The notes beneath the pieces were generated by a model. That model was not told where the DNA came from. It searched no databases and saw only the letters and a list, made by a program, of their open reading frames with translations. Made by a program: the position numbers and the translations under genes. Positions 1 through 12,813 of a DNA stretch of 64,000 nt are shown piece by piece. This DNA comes from Cephalopachus bancanus (lineage: Eukaryota > Chordata > Mammalia > Primates > Tarsiidae), in the NCBI GenBank assembly GCA_027257055.1, contig JAPVLO010000182.1, forward strand, positions 5,642,001 to 5,706,000. Reading direction: 5' to 3'. Numbering within the stretch: position 1 is the first letter of the stretch; every line of letters begins with the position of its first letter.

Positions 1-162
1 CGTGCCTGTAGTTTCAGCTACTTGGAAAGCTGAGACGGATGTATTGCCAGAGCCCAGCAGGTTGACGCTGGGGTTGCCGTGAGTGTGCCACTGCCCTCCA
101 GCATGGACAACAGAGAGACTCCAACTCAAAAAAAAAGAAAAGGAAAGAAAAAAAAAAGCACA
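1..162 (+). mobile_element. Alu right arm (cut by window edge)
   Basis: Right monomer and A-rich tail of a plus-strand Alu, ending GAGAGACTCCAACTC then A-rich DNA. Confidence 0.85.
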
Positions 163-2190
163 ATCCCATTCACAACAGTCACAAATAAAATGAAATACCT
201 TGGCAATCTCCTAACCAGAGAAATGAAAGACATTTATAATAAAAACTATAAAACACTACTCAAATAAATCAAAGAAGACACAAACAATGGAAAAATATTC
301 CATGCTCATGGATTAGAAGAATCAATGTTGTTAAAATCACCAAAGGCAATCTACAGATTCAATGCAATATCCGTAAAATTACCAATATCATTATTCTCAG
401 ACCTGGAAAGAACAATACTGAAATTCATATGGAAACATAAATGACTATGAATAGCCAAAACAATCCTCAGCAAAAGAAACAAAGTGGAAGGTATTATACT
501 TTCAGACTTTAAACTTTATTATAAGGCTACAATAATCAAAACAACCTGGTATTGGTACAAAAACAAACATATAGACCAATGGAACAGGACAGAGATTCCA
601 GAAGCAAAACCTCAATTTCTCAACCAACTCATCTTCAACAAAGCCTCCACCAACAACCACTGGGGAGAGGAGAACCTATTCAGTAAATGGTGCTGGGAAA
701 ACTGGCTAACCACATGAAGAATAAAACAGGATGCCTACTTATCACCATACACAATAATCAATTCTAAATGGATCAAAGGTCTAAACTTAAAACCTCAAAC
801 TATAAAACTCTTAGAAAAGGCACCCTTACAGAAATCAAAGTAGGCAACCAATTCCTGATCAAAACCCAGGTGTCCATGCCATAAAAGATAAGATAGACAA
901 GTGGGACCTCATCAAACTGAAAAGCTTTTGCAAAGCAAAGGAAACCATCAAGAGATTAGGAATAAAGCCCGTAGAAAGGGAAAAAATATTTGCCAACTGT
1001 GTACTTGACAAAGGCCTAACATCTAGGCTCTACAAGGAACTCAAATGTGCCAAAAGAAAAAAAAACAGTCTCATTAAAAAGTGGGAAAAATAGCCGGGCT
1101 CAGCGGCTCAGCCTGTAATCCCACGCCTTTGGCAGGCTGAGGTGAGTGGATTGCCTGAGCCTGCGGGTTCGAGACCCGCCTGGGCAGCGAGACCTCATCT
1201 CTACAATAAATCAAAAAATCAGCCGGGAGTGGTAGCGCATGCCTGTAATTCTGGCTACTCAGAAGGCTGAGGAGGAAGGATCGCCGGAGCCCAGCAGGTC
1301 AAGGCTGCGGTGGCCGGGAGCGGCCACTGCACTCCAGTCTGGGCGACCAAGTGAGTGTCCAACTAAAAAAAAAAAAAGTGGGAAAAATATATGAATAGAC
1401 ACTTCTCAAGAGAAGACATATGAGCAGCCAATAGATACATGAAAAAATGCTCAGTCTCACTAATCATCAAAGAAATGCAAATTAAAACCACACTGAGATA
1501 CCACCTAACTCCAGTCTGGATGGCCATCATCAATAACTCCAAAAACAACAGATGCTGGAGAGAATGAGGGGAAAAGGGAACACTTCTGTACGGTTGGTAG
1601 AAGTATAAACTAGTACAATCTCTTTGAAAAACAGTGTGGTGATTCCTAAAAGATATAAAAATCGACCCTCCATAGGATCCAGCAATTTCCTTCTGGAAAT
1701 ACACCCAGAGGAACACAAATCATTCTGTGAAAAAGATACCTGCACAACCATGTTTACTGCAGCATTATTCACAATAGCAAAAACATGAAACCAACCCTGC
1801 TACTCATTGAAAGTGGACCTGGATAAAACAAATGTGGTACACATACATGATGGAATATTATGCAGCCATAAAGGACAAAATTATGGACTTCACAGCAACT
1901 CGGATGGATTTGGAGTCTATCATACTCAGTGATCTATCACACAAAGAACTGAGTACCACATGGTCTCACTCACAAGCAAACCCTGAACATTTATCACATA
2001 CTAAAAGAAAGGGATTGGCAGTAGCAGGAAACTGTCAGGGGAGAGGGGAACACATAACATCAATAAGGGTACCTGATCTCAAACCAGGCAAAGTGGGGAA
2101 CAAAGGGAGGCCCAAACTTACCAGTACAATGACTACTTATGTACCTAACCCTGAATTGTACCTCATATCTTTAAAACAAATTTTTAAAAA
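163..2190 (+). mobile_element. L1 fragment (ORF2 3' part and 3' UTR), split by an Alu
   Basis: Broken ORF2 frames: [40 protein letters not shown], the endonuclease/RT-downstream Cys-poor region, and [20 protein letters not shown] near the end. A 3' UTR and A-rich end lie near 2190. The Alu at 1093-1375 interrupts it. 5' truncated and not coding. Confidence 0.9.
1093..1375 (+). mobile_element. Alu (young lemur-type)
   Basis: Full dimer starting GCCGGGCTCAGCGGCTCAGC; flanked by AAGTGGGAAAAATA on both sides. Confidence 0.93.
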
Positions 2191-3919
2191 AGAAAACTAC
2201 AGACCAACATCCCTGATGAACATAGACACTGAAGTCCTAAACAAAATATTAGCAAACCAGATTTAATAACACAGACCAAAAAAATCTACCATATTCAAGT
2301 GGGTTTTATCCCAGGGATGCAAGGATGGTTCAATATACACAAGTCAATAAATGTGATCCACCACATTAATGGAATGAAAAAATCATATGATCATTTCAAT
2401 AGATGCAGAAAAAGCTTCTGATAAAAATCCAGCATACTTTTATGATAAAAACCCTCAGTGAAATAGATATCAAGGGAGCATTCTCCAAAACAATAAAAGC
2501 CATATACAACAAACCCCCCTTCCCCAAAAACTGAACAAGGCAAGGATGCCTATTTTCCCCAATCCTATTCACCATAGTACTGGAAGTCCTAGCCAGAGCA
2601 ATAAGTCATGAGAAAGAAATAAAGGGTATTCAAATTGGAAAAGAAGAATTCAAACTATCTCTGTATGCAGATAGGGATATGATCTTACATATATACCTAG
2701 AGAATTCAAAAGGTTCCTCAAGAGACTTCTGGACTTGACAAATGAATTCATTGAAGTATCAGGATACAAATTCAATACACAAAAATTAGTAGCATTGCTA
2801 TATATAGCAACCAAGCTGAGAATCAAATCAAGAACTCAATTCCATTTAAAACAGCAGCCAAAAAACTAAATTGTCTAAGAATATGAAAAATCTCTACAAG
2901 GAGAACTTCCCAACTCCGATGAAAGAAATTGTAGAGGAAACAAACAAATGAAGGAGCATCCCATGCTCATGGACTGAAAGATAAACATTATTAAAATGCC
3001 CATATTACCCAAGGTAATCCACAGACTCAGTGTAATCCTTATCAAAGTACCATTGTCATTCTTCACAGAATTAGAAAAAACAATCCTAAAACTCATATGG
3101 AAACAAAAAAGGGCCATAGCCAAACTAATCTCAAGCAAAAAGAACAAATCTGGAGCCATCACATTACCTCACTTCAAGTTATACTACAAGGCTGTAGTAA
3201 TCAAAACAGCATGGTATTGGTACAAGAGTAGACACATGGACCAAGGGAACAGAACAGAGTATCCAGAAATAAACCAAAATATATACAACAACTGATTTTT
3301 GACAAAGCGGACAAAAACATATACTGGGGAAAGGTGATGGGAAAGCTGGATAGCTGCATGCAGAAAAATAAAACTTTATCCTCTCTTTCACCATATACAA
3401 ACTTGTTAACTCAAGATGAATTAAAGACTTAAGTGTCAGACCTAAAACCATAAAAATCCTAGGAAAAATCTATTTTAAAAAATCTAGGAAAAACTCTTCT
3501 GGACTTTGGTCTAGGCAAAGAATTTATGGCTAAATACCAAAGGCAAAGGCAACAAAAACAAAAATAATGGGATTTAATTAAACTAAACAGCTTCTACATA
3601 GCAAAAGTAATAGCCAACAGAGCAAATAAGCAACCTACAGAATGGGAAAAGATATTCACAAACTACACATCTTACAAAGGACGAATATCCAGAATCTACA
3701 AAGAATTCAAACAAATTAGCAAGAAAAAAGCAAATGACCCCATTAAAACGTGGGCAAATGATATGAAGAGACATATCTCAAAGGAAAATATACAAATGGC
3801 GAACAAACATATGAAAAAATGCTCAATATCACTAATTATCAGGGAAATGCAAATTAAAACCACAATGAAATACCACCTTACACCAGTCAGAATGGCCATT
3901 TTATTTGTTTTTGTTTATT

Positions 3920-4216
3920 TTGGGTTTTTTTTTGGTTTTTTTTGAGTTGGAGTCTCACTCGGTTGCCTAGACTGGAGTGCAGTGCCCGCTCCCGGCCACT
4001 GCAGCCTCGCCTGCTGGGCTCTGGTGATCCTTCCGCCTCAGCCTTCCAAGTAGCTGGAATTACAGGCATGCGCTACCACACCCGGCTGATTTTTTGATTT
4101 ATTGTAGAGATGAGGTCTCGCTGCCCAGGCGGGTCTCGAACCCGCGGGCTCAGGCAATCCACTCATCTCAGCCTCCCAAAGGCGCGGGATTACAGGCTGA
4201 GCCATCGAGCCCGGCC
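3920..4216 (-). mobile_element. Alu (young lemur-type)
   Basis: Minus-strand dimer within the L1; flanked by CAGAATGGCCATTTT on both sides. Confidence 0.93.
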
Positions 4217-4531
4217 AGAATGGCCATTTTAAAAATCAAAAAGCAATAGATGCTGGCATGGATACAGTACAAAGGAAATGCTTATACACTGCTGGCATGA
4301 GTGTAAAGTAGTACAACCTCTGTGGAAGTTGGTATGGAGATTTCTCAAAGAACTAAAAGTAGATCTACCATTTGATCCATCTATTCTATTACTGTGTATC
4401 TACCCGAAGGAACAGAGGTTGTCATACAAAAAAAGACATGAACTTGCATGTTCATCACAGCACAATTCACAATTACAAAGGTGTAGAATCAACCTAAATG
4501 CCCATCAACCGACTATGGAAAATGTGGTGTA

Positions 4532-4832
4532 AGCCGGGTGCAGTGTAGGCCCGGTGCGGTGGCTCAAGCCTGTAAACCCAGCACTTTGGGAGGCTAAGGT
4601 GAGTGGATTGCCTGAGCCCATGGGTTCAAGACCAGCCAGGCAACTTAGCAAGACCTCATCTCTACAATAAAAAAAAAAATTAGCTGGGTATGGTAGCATG
4701 CACCCGTAGTTCTGGATACTTGGAAGACTGAGGAGAAAGGATCGCCAGAGCCCAGCTCGACGCTGGGGTGGCTGTGAGTATGCCACTGCACTCCAGACTG
4801 GGCAACAGAGTGAGACTCCAACTCAAAAAAAA
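4532..4832 (+). mobile_element. Alu with repeated 5' end
   Basis: Dimer whose first 15-20 bases occur twice (AGCCGGGTGCAGTGTAGGCC then CGGTGCGGTGGCTC). Confidence 0.88.
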
Positions 4833-5225
4833 AAGGAGCATATATACACTATTCAGTCATCAAAAAGAATGAAATATTGTCTTTTGCAGCAACTTGGATA
4901 GAACTGGAGCACATCATCCTAAGTGAACCAACACAGGAACAGAAAACCAAACACTGTATGTTCTTCTCACTTATAAGCAGGAGCTAAACTAAGGATCTGC
5001 AAAGGCTTGAAGAATTATATAATGGACACTGGAGACGTAGAAAGGGGAAGGGAGGAAGGGGTGGAGAGATGAAAAATCACCTATTAGGTAGAATATGCAT
5101 GGGTGGGAGTGGTGTGTACACTTAAAGCCTAGACTTCTTTGCCACCATACAACGCAACCATGTAACCAAAACCTATTTGTACCCCCAAAGCTATTGAAAT
5201 AAAGAAATAAAATTTAAAAATTCAG

Positions 5226-5970
5226 TAGATGGGCTTAAAGAAAATTAGAGGTACATTAAATAACATCAATAAAAAAATCCAAAGTGAAACAAACGGGAAA
5301 AAAAATTGCGGCTATCTACATATGGAAAACAATGAAAGGTAACTTAAATGAATACATTTCAGTGGTTATGAGTCTACAGCAATCACACAGGATTATAGTT
5401 ACTTATTACCATAGTTTCCAGTTTATATTCAAGATTAAATATTCATTCATCCAACTGCTGAACTCCCATGTGCAAAGCAATATACTGAGTACTAGAATTA
5501 CAAAGATATTTAAGACCCAACTCCTGTACTCAAGACAGTCACAGCAGACAGAAGGGTGATGCTTAAGCCAGTACCAAAACTGAAGAAGCGTTCACTAGAA
5601 TTTAGCCGACAGATTTGGAGTAAAGGTAGGAGGATCTTTTGTATAGAGAAAATATCCAAAAAACAGAGTAAAATAAGAACAAAAAACCTAGGGGAAGTAA
5701 AAATTTCAATATATCTGAGTATAGCATATATTAATGGCAGCAAGATATAATCAGCAGGCACAGGTTAGCAGGAACCAGATCATTATTTTCTGTGAAGAGA
5801 GAATGTTTAAAAGAATAGAAAAACAACAAATGCCATAAGATCCCTATAATGTTCTGGAAGGTACATGGTGTTTCACAAAGTATACTGTGCCTTTTAAGTG
5901 TTCTACCACATGAACAAATATTTAATAACAGTCTAAAGATGACAAGACATTCAAGGTCCTTCAGAAAGGA
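5226..5970. other. AT-rich intergenic or intronic stretch, nothing recognised
   Basis: No exon, RNA gene or repeat family recognised. If SYCP1 extends left, this is intron. Confidence 0.6.
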
Positions 5971-6252
5971 ATCAGTGGCTCAGCCTGTAATCTCACGCCT
6001 TGGGAGGCTGAGGTGAGTGGATTGCCTGAGCCCACGGGTTCGAGACCCGCCTGGGCAACTTGGCAAGACCTCATCTCTACAATAAATCAAAAAATTAGCC
6101 AGGCGTGGAAGCGCGCGCCTGTAGTTCCAGCTCCTTGGAAGGCCGAGGCGGTAGGATCCCCGGAGCCCAGCTGGTCGAGGCTGCGGTGGCCGGCAGCGGC
6201 CACTGCACTCCAGTCTGGATGACAGAGTGAGACTCCACCTCAAAAAAAAAAA
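5971..6252 (+). mobile_element. Alu, 5' truncated by a few bases
   Basis: Begins ATCAGTGGCTCAGCCTGTAA; complete right arm and A tail. Confidence 0.9.
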
Positions 6253-6488
6253 AGAAAGGAAGGAATCCAAATCTTTTATAAGCTCACCTGTCTGAGTTTA
6301 CTAAGATACTGCCAAACCAGTCAGCTTACCAAAAATATCCTACCATTCACACTTCCATGACTTGCACAAGCCATTTCACTGCCTATACTGCCTTCCTCAA
6401 TTGTCTTATGAACGTATCATCAATAGTTTTTGCCTAACGCCTTTCTAAATGTCTTGCTTTGGGAAAAATTAGTAACTCCCTCCATTGT

Positions 6489-6653
6489 GTTACCATAGGA
6501 TTCATTCATAAAATATTTACTGAGTGCCGTATATGTACCAGGCACTGTTGTAGGCAGTTGAAATGCATCAGTGAACAAAAAAGACAAAGATTGTTGTCAC
6601 TGTGGAGCACACTGTTGAAATGTTTGAAGAAGATAAGAGTATGGACGAGTGTA

Positions 6654-6711
<58 letters not shown>

Positions 6712-6790
6712 CGTGTGTGTATACATATATTTTACAAAAGCTTCCCAAGTGATTCAATTATGCCCTTCTTCAACTGATCCAACCCAGGTT
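6489..6790 (+). mobile_element. Ancient LINE-type fragment with a (GT)n
   Basis: TATTTACTGAGTGCCGTATA, CAGGCACTGTTGTAGGC and AGTGAACAAAAAAGACAAAG are hallmarks of a common ancient mammalian repeat (L2 class, by recall). Confidence 0.55.
6653..6720 (+). repeat. (GT)n microsatellite
   Basis: Nearly pure GT run with one AT-GC interruption near 6709. Confidence 0.95.
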
Positions 6791-6904
6791 GAGAATTAAA
6801 GCAGCGGAAAGCATTCAACAAACTTGTGATGAAAGCCATGATTTAAAGCATAACAAGAGGAATACACAAGACACATTGCTATATTTTCTTATACAGATTC
6901 TTAC

Positions 6905-7013
6905 TTATCTTTTCCTCTAATTGATTAGCTTTATCTCTGGATTCCTCTAGCAGACATGTTAAATCTTGTATTTTTTGTTCTTTTTCGGTGCTTTGGATCA
7001 ATAGCAGTGATAC
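6905..7013 (-). CDS. SYCP1: SYCP1 coding exon 11 (last in window)
   Basis: Encodes [20 protein letters not shown], then [16 protein letters not shown]. Acceptor ATTTTAG, donor GTAAGA; 109 nt, phase 0 in and phase 1 out. It is central coiled-coil sequence. The following exon is not in the window. Confidence 0.94.
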
Positions 7014-10000
7014 CTAAAATGAAATATTTAAATAATATGTTATATATACATCTAAAGTTAAATATGACACCTTAGCATTTATCATCACCTACAATTATTT
7101 TAGGTACTTATCTAGGTGCTTTTCAGCTGGTCCACTCAATCTTCCTACACTAGATTCTACTACCTGACAACCAATGTGGTCAGAGAACTAATCCTATTCC
7201 ATCTTTGCATGAGATAATGACATACCAAACTGAAAAGAGTAATCTCTAAACATGGATATTCCAAGCACAAGAAGGGATGGGGGTAAAGGATATAATAGAA
7301 AAATCAGCATATATAGTGGTGAAATAGCCTGTCCAAGCCAGCTCCATAATGCCATTAGTCAAGTTTATATTCCCAAGCAGGGATTTGGAGAGACCTAGCA
7401 AACAAGTGTTATAAATAATGACATTTGGGGGTCTCTAGCAAAAATACCAGCTGGCTGCAGCATCATTTTGTAAGGAAGCTTAACAATCTATAAGCTCTAC
7501 CCATGCACCAACAAGCTTTTTTAGCACTTCATTCCAGTTTTGTGTTTTTTTATAATAAGCACAATTTCAAATTTTAAAAAAGACTTCCTTCTTTCAAATA
7601 TTTGGCTTAAAAATAAAGTAAAAATAAAAAAATTGTCAATTCTTTCAAAAGTTCTAAGCACGGCTGGACTCAGTGGCTCAGCCTGTAATCCCAGCACTCT
7701 GGGAGGCCAACGCGAGTGGAATGCCTGAGCCTGTGGGTCCGAGAACAGCCTGAGCAACTTGGCAAGACCTCAACTCTACAATAAATCAAAAATTAGCCGG
7801 GCATAGTAGCATACGCCTGTAGTTCCGGCTACTTGGAAGGCTGAGGCGGAAGGATTGCCTGAGCCCAGCAGGTCGTCATGGGGTGGCTGTGAGCATACCA
7901 CTGCACTCCAGCTTGGGCGACAGAGTGAGATTCCAACTAAAAAAAAAAAAAAGTTCTAAGCACAACACATAAATAGAAATGCTATCATTTAACTACGACT
8001 TAAAGCTCTATCCTCTCTGTAGTTCCAATTAACTTTTCTTACTATTGTTAAAGTGAATATCCTTATTTATGTATATTACAAGTTATCTTGTGGCAAATCA
8101 AAGCAGAAAAAGAGAAGACGATTTCTTTCTATATATTACTTTCCATTTAGGAAGTAGAAGGCTTTAAATTGATAGAGGTGACATAACAATAATCTGAAAA
8201 TAACATTCTTGTGAACGCCAGAGAATACAGACTTACCATTTTCAAGTCTTCCACTATGTGACATTAATAGAAAGAAGCAAAAGACTGTTTTGGTTTCTCT
8301 TCATGGTGTTATGGATAGTGTATTTCAAAATAAACTCCAAAATGTGAGTTGCCAATGATTATCTTTAAATTTTATGAAGTTTTTATCTGAACAAAATTTC
8401 TCTAAAAATAATATATTTTGAAGCAATGACCTATTAGCCACTCATAGGTATATTGTAGAATATTCACTGATGAAAAACCAAAAAAGCTAGCATTCAGTGA
8501 GTGCATACCTGAGTCAATGAAAATTAACTTGGTTAGGCAAAAGGCTAAATACTTGGATACATATACTATTAAAATTATCTCATGGAAATTTATATCATGC
8601 AGTCAACAAATACAAATTTCTTTTGAAATTTTAAGTATTTTAGGAATTAGCAAACACAAAGAATACAGGGAGCTGGTTTCAAAAAAAAATTTTTTTAAAC
8701 CTGCTTTTCCTTGTCATTTACTTCCTTCTTGTATTCTTGTTCAAGGTGTTGAAATTTTTCATAATCTTCTTTTACTTTAAAAGTAAAACAAATATATTAT
8801 AATTTCTTAACATAATTGTGTAACCTTTCTATTACAAATAAAATGTAAAGTTTCTTTTACTCCCTTATTTATCTCAAAATTATTTTAAACTTCAATTTAT
8901 GTGTTAACATGCATACTTTACCAAGAAATGTAAAAATAAGGCCAGATCATACATCTAGAAAAATTAAATACAAATAGTAATAAGTTTGATTTCATGGCAA
9001 ATGTTTCTAAGGTAGAAAGTGTTGATATATACTAATTCCCTGCCACATTCCAAAAAATTTTGAGAAACTTTAAAATAAATAAAATAGAAAATATAAGATA
9101 GTCAAGAGCATCAGGCTGAAGAGATAAAAGCATTAATAGAATCTAATGAGATATAAATAGAAGAACCATAATTTAAAAAATTAAATAGGATCCCTACACT
9201 TAAAATGCATTTCCAGTCTGGAATTTTCAGCTTGCACACGAAGTTCCTCAAAAGCTGTTATCATTTTCTGTAATATAAAGTTTAACTTTTAGGAATCACA
9301 CTTTGACTTTTTAAATAGGTTTCTTCAAGTTAAGAAAATATTAGAAATGTTTTATCATGTGGTCACTGATTTAAAACCACGCAACTTTGAATAGCAAAAG
9401 CCCTACAATTTCAATAATTTACTAAAAATGTATAAAGAGTGCCAATTATGTTAGTCTCCTACAAGCGTAAAGGTCTTGGAGACATGTTATACAAAACAAA
9501 GCAGCAGCAAAAGGACTGCTGGTACTTCAGCCATTTACTTATAGTACATATCACAAATGGTAATTTCATATTTATTCATACTTATTTATTGAATTTCTGT
9601 CTTCCACTAAAGTGAGACCTCTCCCCCTATAAGTCAAAAATTGCACTTCCATCATCTGGCACCATGCATTCATTCAACATTCAACAAATCTTGCTTTGCA
9701 AAATCTGATGAATTCATTCATTCATTCATTAAATGTGTACTGAGTGCCTTAGTATCTGCCAATAATTGTTTTAGGCAATTGGCATAGAAAACAAAGTCTC
9801 TACCCTATTAGAACTAATTTGTATTCCAATGTAACTTATATTACATATATACGCATACGCATATAAAAGAAATATCATGTCATTTTAAGTACTCTTCAGA
9901 AAAACTAAATGAGGTGGAAAAGAATAATTGAGTGAAAATATATTTTAGATAAAATAGTAAGGAGGATAAAGTTTAGAAGTAAGCTCTTGAACACAAAAAT

Positions 10001-12750
10001 TCTGAAAAGGGAACAAACTCCAAGAGCCATAACCAGAGCTTAGCCAATTTGAGAAACACAAAAAAAAAGAGTGACTACGGCAGAAAAGCAAAGTGGAGAA
10101 TGATAGGAGATGAGAAAACAAAGATAAACAGGAGCCAGATACAGATTAATAATACTTTATATGTTTTCAAATGAATGGTTATGTGTCATAATATGGTGGT
10201 CTCTGACACAAAGTCAATAATTGATAAATTAAGTTCAACAGTGTCGCTAACATGTAAATAAAAAAGATACTACATAAAATATTAATACTCATAGTATGGA
10301 ACCTTGGAAATCTTACTGGTGACACAATAACATCAACTAATAAACAATAATCCTTTTAGCAAGAAGAGTTGTCCATATTTTTGCAGCTATCACTCTGCTT
10401 TTCCTAGAAATTCTGTTTAAAATATTGAGATTTTAACTAACACTTACCTCAATGTTATTATTTAAATCCATATGAACTTGTCTGGTTTCTTCTCGTTCAT
10501 ATTCATCTATCATTAATATAAAACATTTCAAAATTAAATTTTAAAACACTTATGATGCCAACAAGACAATACTCAAACTGCCTCAGGAAAATATTAAAAT
10601 ATTTAAAATTCTTTGTTAATGAAGGACATTGGGATATTTAAATCAGTACTGGGCCTTTTTCACTGCATCAAAAACAGTTTTGGTCCAATTTGGTATGAGG
10701 GTTAAAATTCACTATTCTAACAAGTAAAAAGCTGAAAAAATCAGTAACTCTTTTCAGATCCATAGGAGAAGTGGGGTCCCAGAGTAAACTACTACGCCAA
10801 AACTGGAGAGACATACAGGTAAACACAAAGAATCACACCTTACCAGGGAAGAAACCCACAAGCAGAAAACTCTGAGGAGCCAGAGTCACGAAAGAAAAAC
10901 CTTAACTACAATTAATAGAATGCTGGAAAGTCAGTGTGAACAAATCTGAGAGACAAAACTCGAGGGGAACCTGGTCATTAGGGGTCCCCACACTCTTGTA
11001 AGTTTTACCTCCTGGTGTCCTACCAAGTTCTCCCAGTGAAACTAGGACAAATATCCCTTATGCATGAAAAGGGGCGAGGGAAGGGAACCATTCTGAAGGG
11101 AAGGGAACAGGGCGAGGAAGGGAACCATTCCGTGGATCCTGTTCTTCTTAACAAGGCCTGCCCTCAGGAGAATTTATTTAAGCAGACCACAATCTACTCA
11201 ACATTTGTAAGAACCTAACTGACCTAGGGGAAGGAAAATATCCAATTCTAGTCATCTGTAGACTTCCATGTGGAGAAAGGAAAAGAACTAACCACATCAC
11301 CCTCTCCTCTTGCACAGAGAAAAAGGGAAATACCCAATTCCAGCCCACTCTACCCACTCTGTCCCAGCTAAGGAAGGACAGATAGGTGGGAGCTGAGAAG
11401 CATGAATGAAGTTCACAGTCTTGAGGCAAAGCTTTACTTAAAGAGTGAGTCCCCCCTCCCTTGCACCTTACTACCATATTCCAGCAGTTCCTTTACCCAA
11501 TACATCATGCCCAACTATCAAGAAAAAATTACAAGCATACTAAAAGGCAAAAAACACAATACAATAAGATAGAGCAAGCATCAGAACCAGACTCAGGGAA
11601 GGGATGCTGGAATTATCAGACCAGAAGTTTAAAACAACATTGATTACTATTCTAAAGGGTCTTGTGGCTAAAGTATACATCATGCAAAAATAGATATGCA
11701 ACTTAAGTAGAGAGATAGAAATTCTAAGAATGGGTCAAAACAGAATGCTACAAATCAAAAACACTAACAGAAATGAAAGGCTAATAAAGAGACTAGGCAC
11801 AACTGAGGAAAGACTCTGAACATGAAGATATCTCAGTAGTAGCCTCCAAAACTGAAAAGCAAAGAGAAAAACAGACTGGAAAAAAAACAGAACAGAGTAT
11901 CCAAGAACTGTTGGAGAGCTACAAAATGTATAATAAATGCATAGCAGAAATATAACTAGAAGGAGAAGAAAATGGGAAAGGTACAGAAGAAATATTTGTA
12001 ACAATAATAGCTGAGAGTTTCCTCTCAAATTAATGTTAGGTACCAAACCACAGATCCAAGAGGTTCACAGAACAGAAAGACAAATAAGTGCCAAAAAAAA
12101 AAAAAAAACGATACCTAAGACATATCATATTCAAACTACAGAAGATTAAAAATGAAGCTAAAGGAAAAAAATAACTCTTACCTATAGAGGAAAAAAATAA
12201 AAATTACATGTGACTTCTCAGAAACCATTCAGGGAAGAAGAGAATACAGTAAAATATTTAAAGTATTGAGAAGAAAAAAAAAAACCCCAGCAACACAGAA
12301 TTCTATACCTGAGAAATTATTCTTGTAAAGTGAAAGAGAAATAAAGACTTTCTCTGACAAACAAGAATTGAAAGAATGTGTTGCCAGCAACCTGCCTTCC
12401 AAGAAATGTTGAAAGAATCTTTTCTAGAGAAAGAAAATGATGTAAGTAAGAAATACAGGTGCAGTGGCTCACACCTGTAATCCAAGTACTCTGTGAGGCG
12501 AAGGTGGGAGGGTTGCTTGAGCTCAGGAGTTTGAAAACAGTCGGGGCAACACAGCAATTGGTCTCAGGAGTTTGAGACCAGTCTGGGCAACATACAAATT
12601 TTTAAAATTTAGCCAGGCATGGTGGCATGTGCTTGTAGTTCCAGTTACACAGGAGGCTGAGGCAGGAGAATCACCTAAAGGTCAAGGCTGCAGTGAGACC
12701 CCAAATCAAAAACAAAAAAAGGAATTCACATCTACAAAGACACACACACA

Positions 12751-12813
<63 letters not shown>

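Larger units (their letters stand above)
2195..5225 (+). mobile_element. Second L1 (RT domain to 3' end), split by two Alus
   Basis: Starts inside ORF2 ([19 protein letters not shown]) directly after the tail of the first L1 and runs through [22 protein letters not shown] sequence to a primate-type 3' UTR ending ACCCCCAAAGCTATTGAAAT and A-rich DNA. Many frameshifts and stops. Interrupted at 3920-4216 and 4532-4832. Confidence 0.9.
7954..10447. other. SYCP1 introns 8-10 and part of 11, mostly AT-rich unique DNA
   Basis: Outside exons 9 and 10 I see no other gene. A run of ATTCATTCATTC and ACTGAGTGCC near 9710-9760 is probably another small ancient repeat. Confidence 0.6.

Noticed and set aside
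163..5225. L1 ORF2 frames as genes
   Set aside because: All are short pieces of one broken reverse-transcriptase frame in truncated L1 copies.
6506..6757. Open frames of alternating Thr-His or Val-Cys
   Set aside because: Translated (GT)n microsatellite; the same applies near 12.75 and 15.88 kb.
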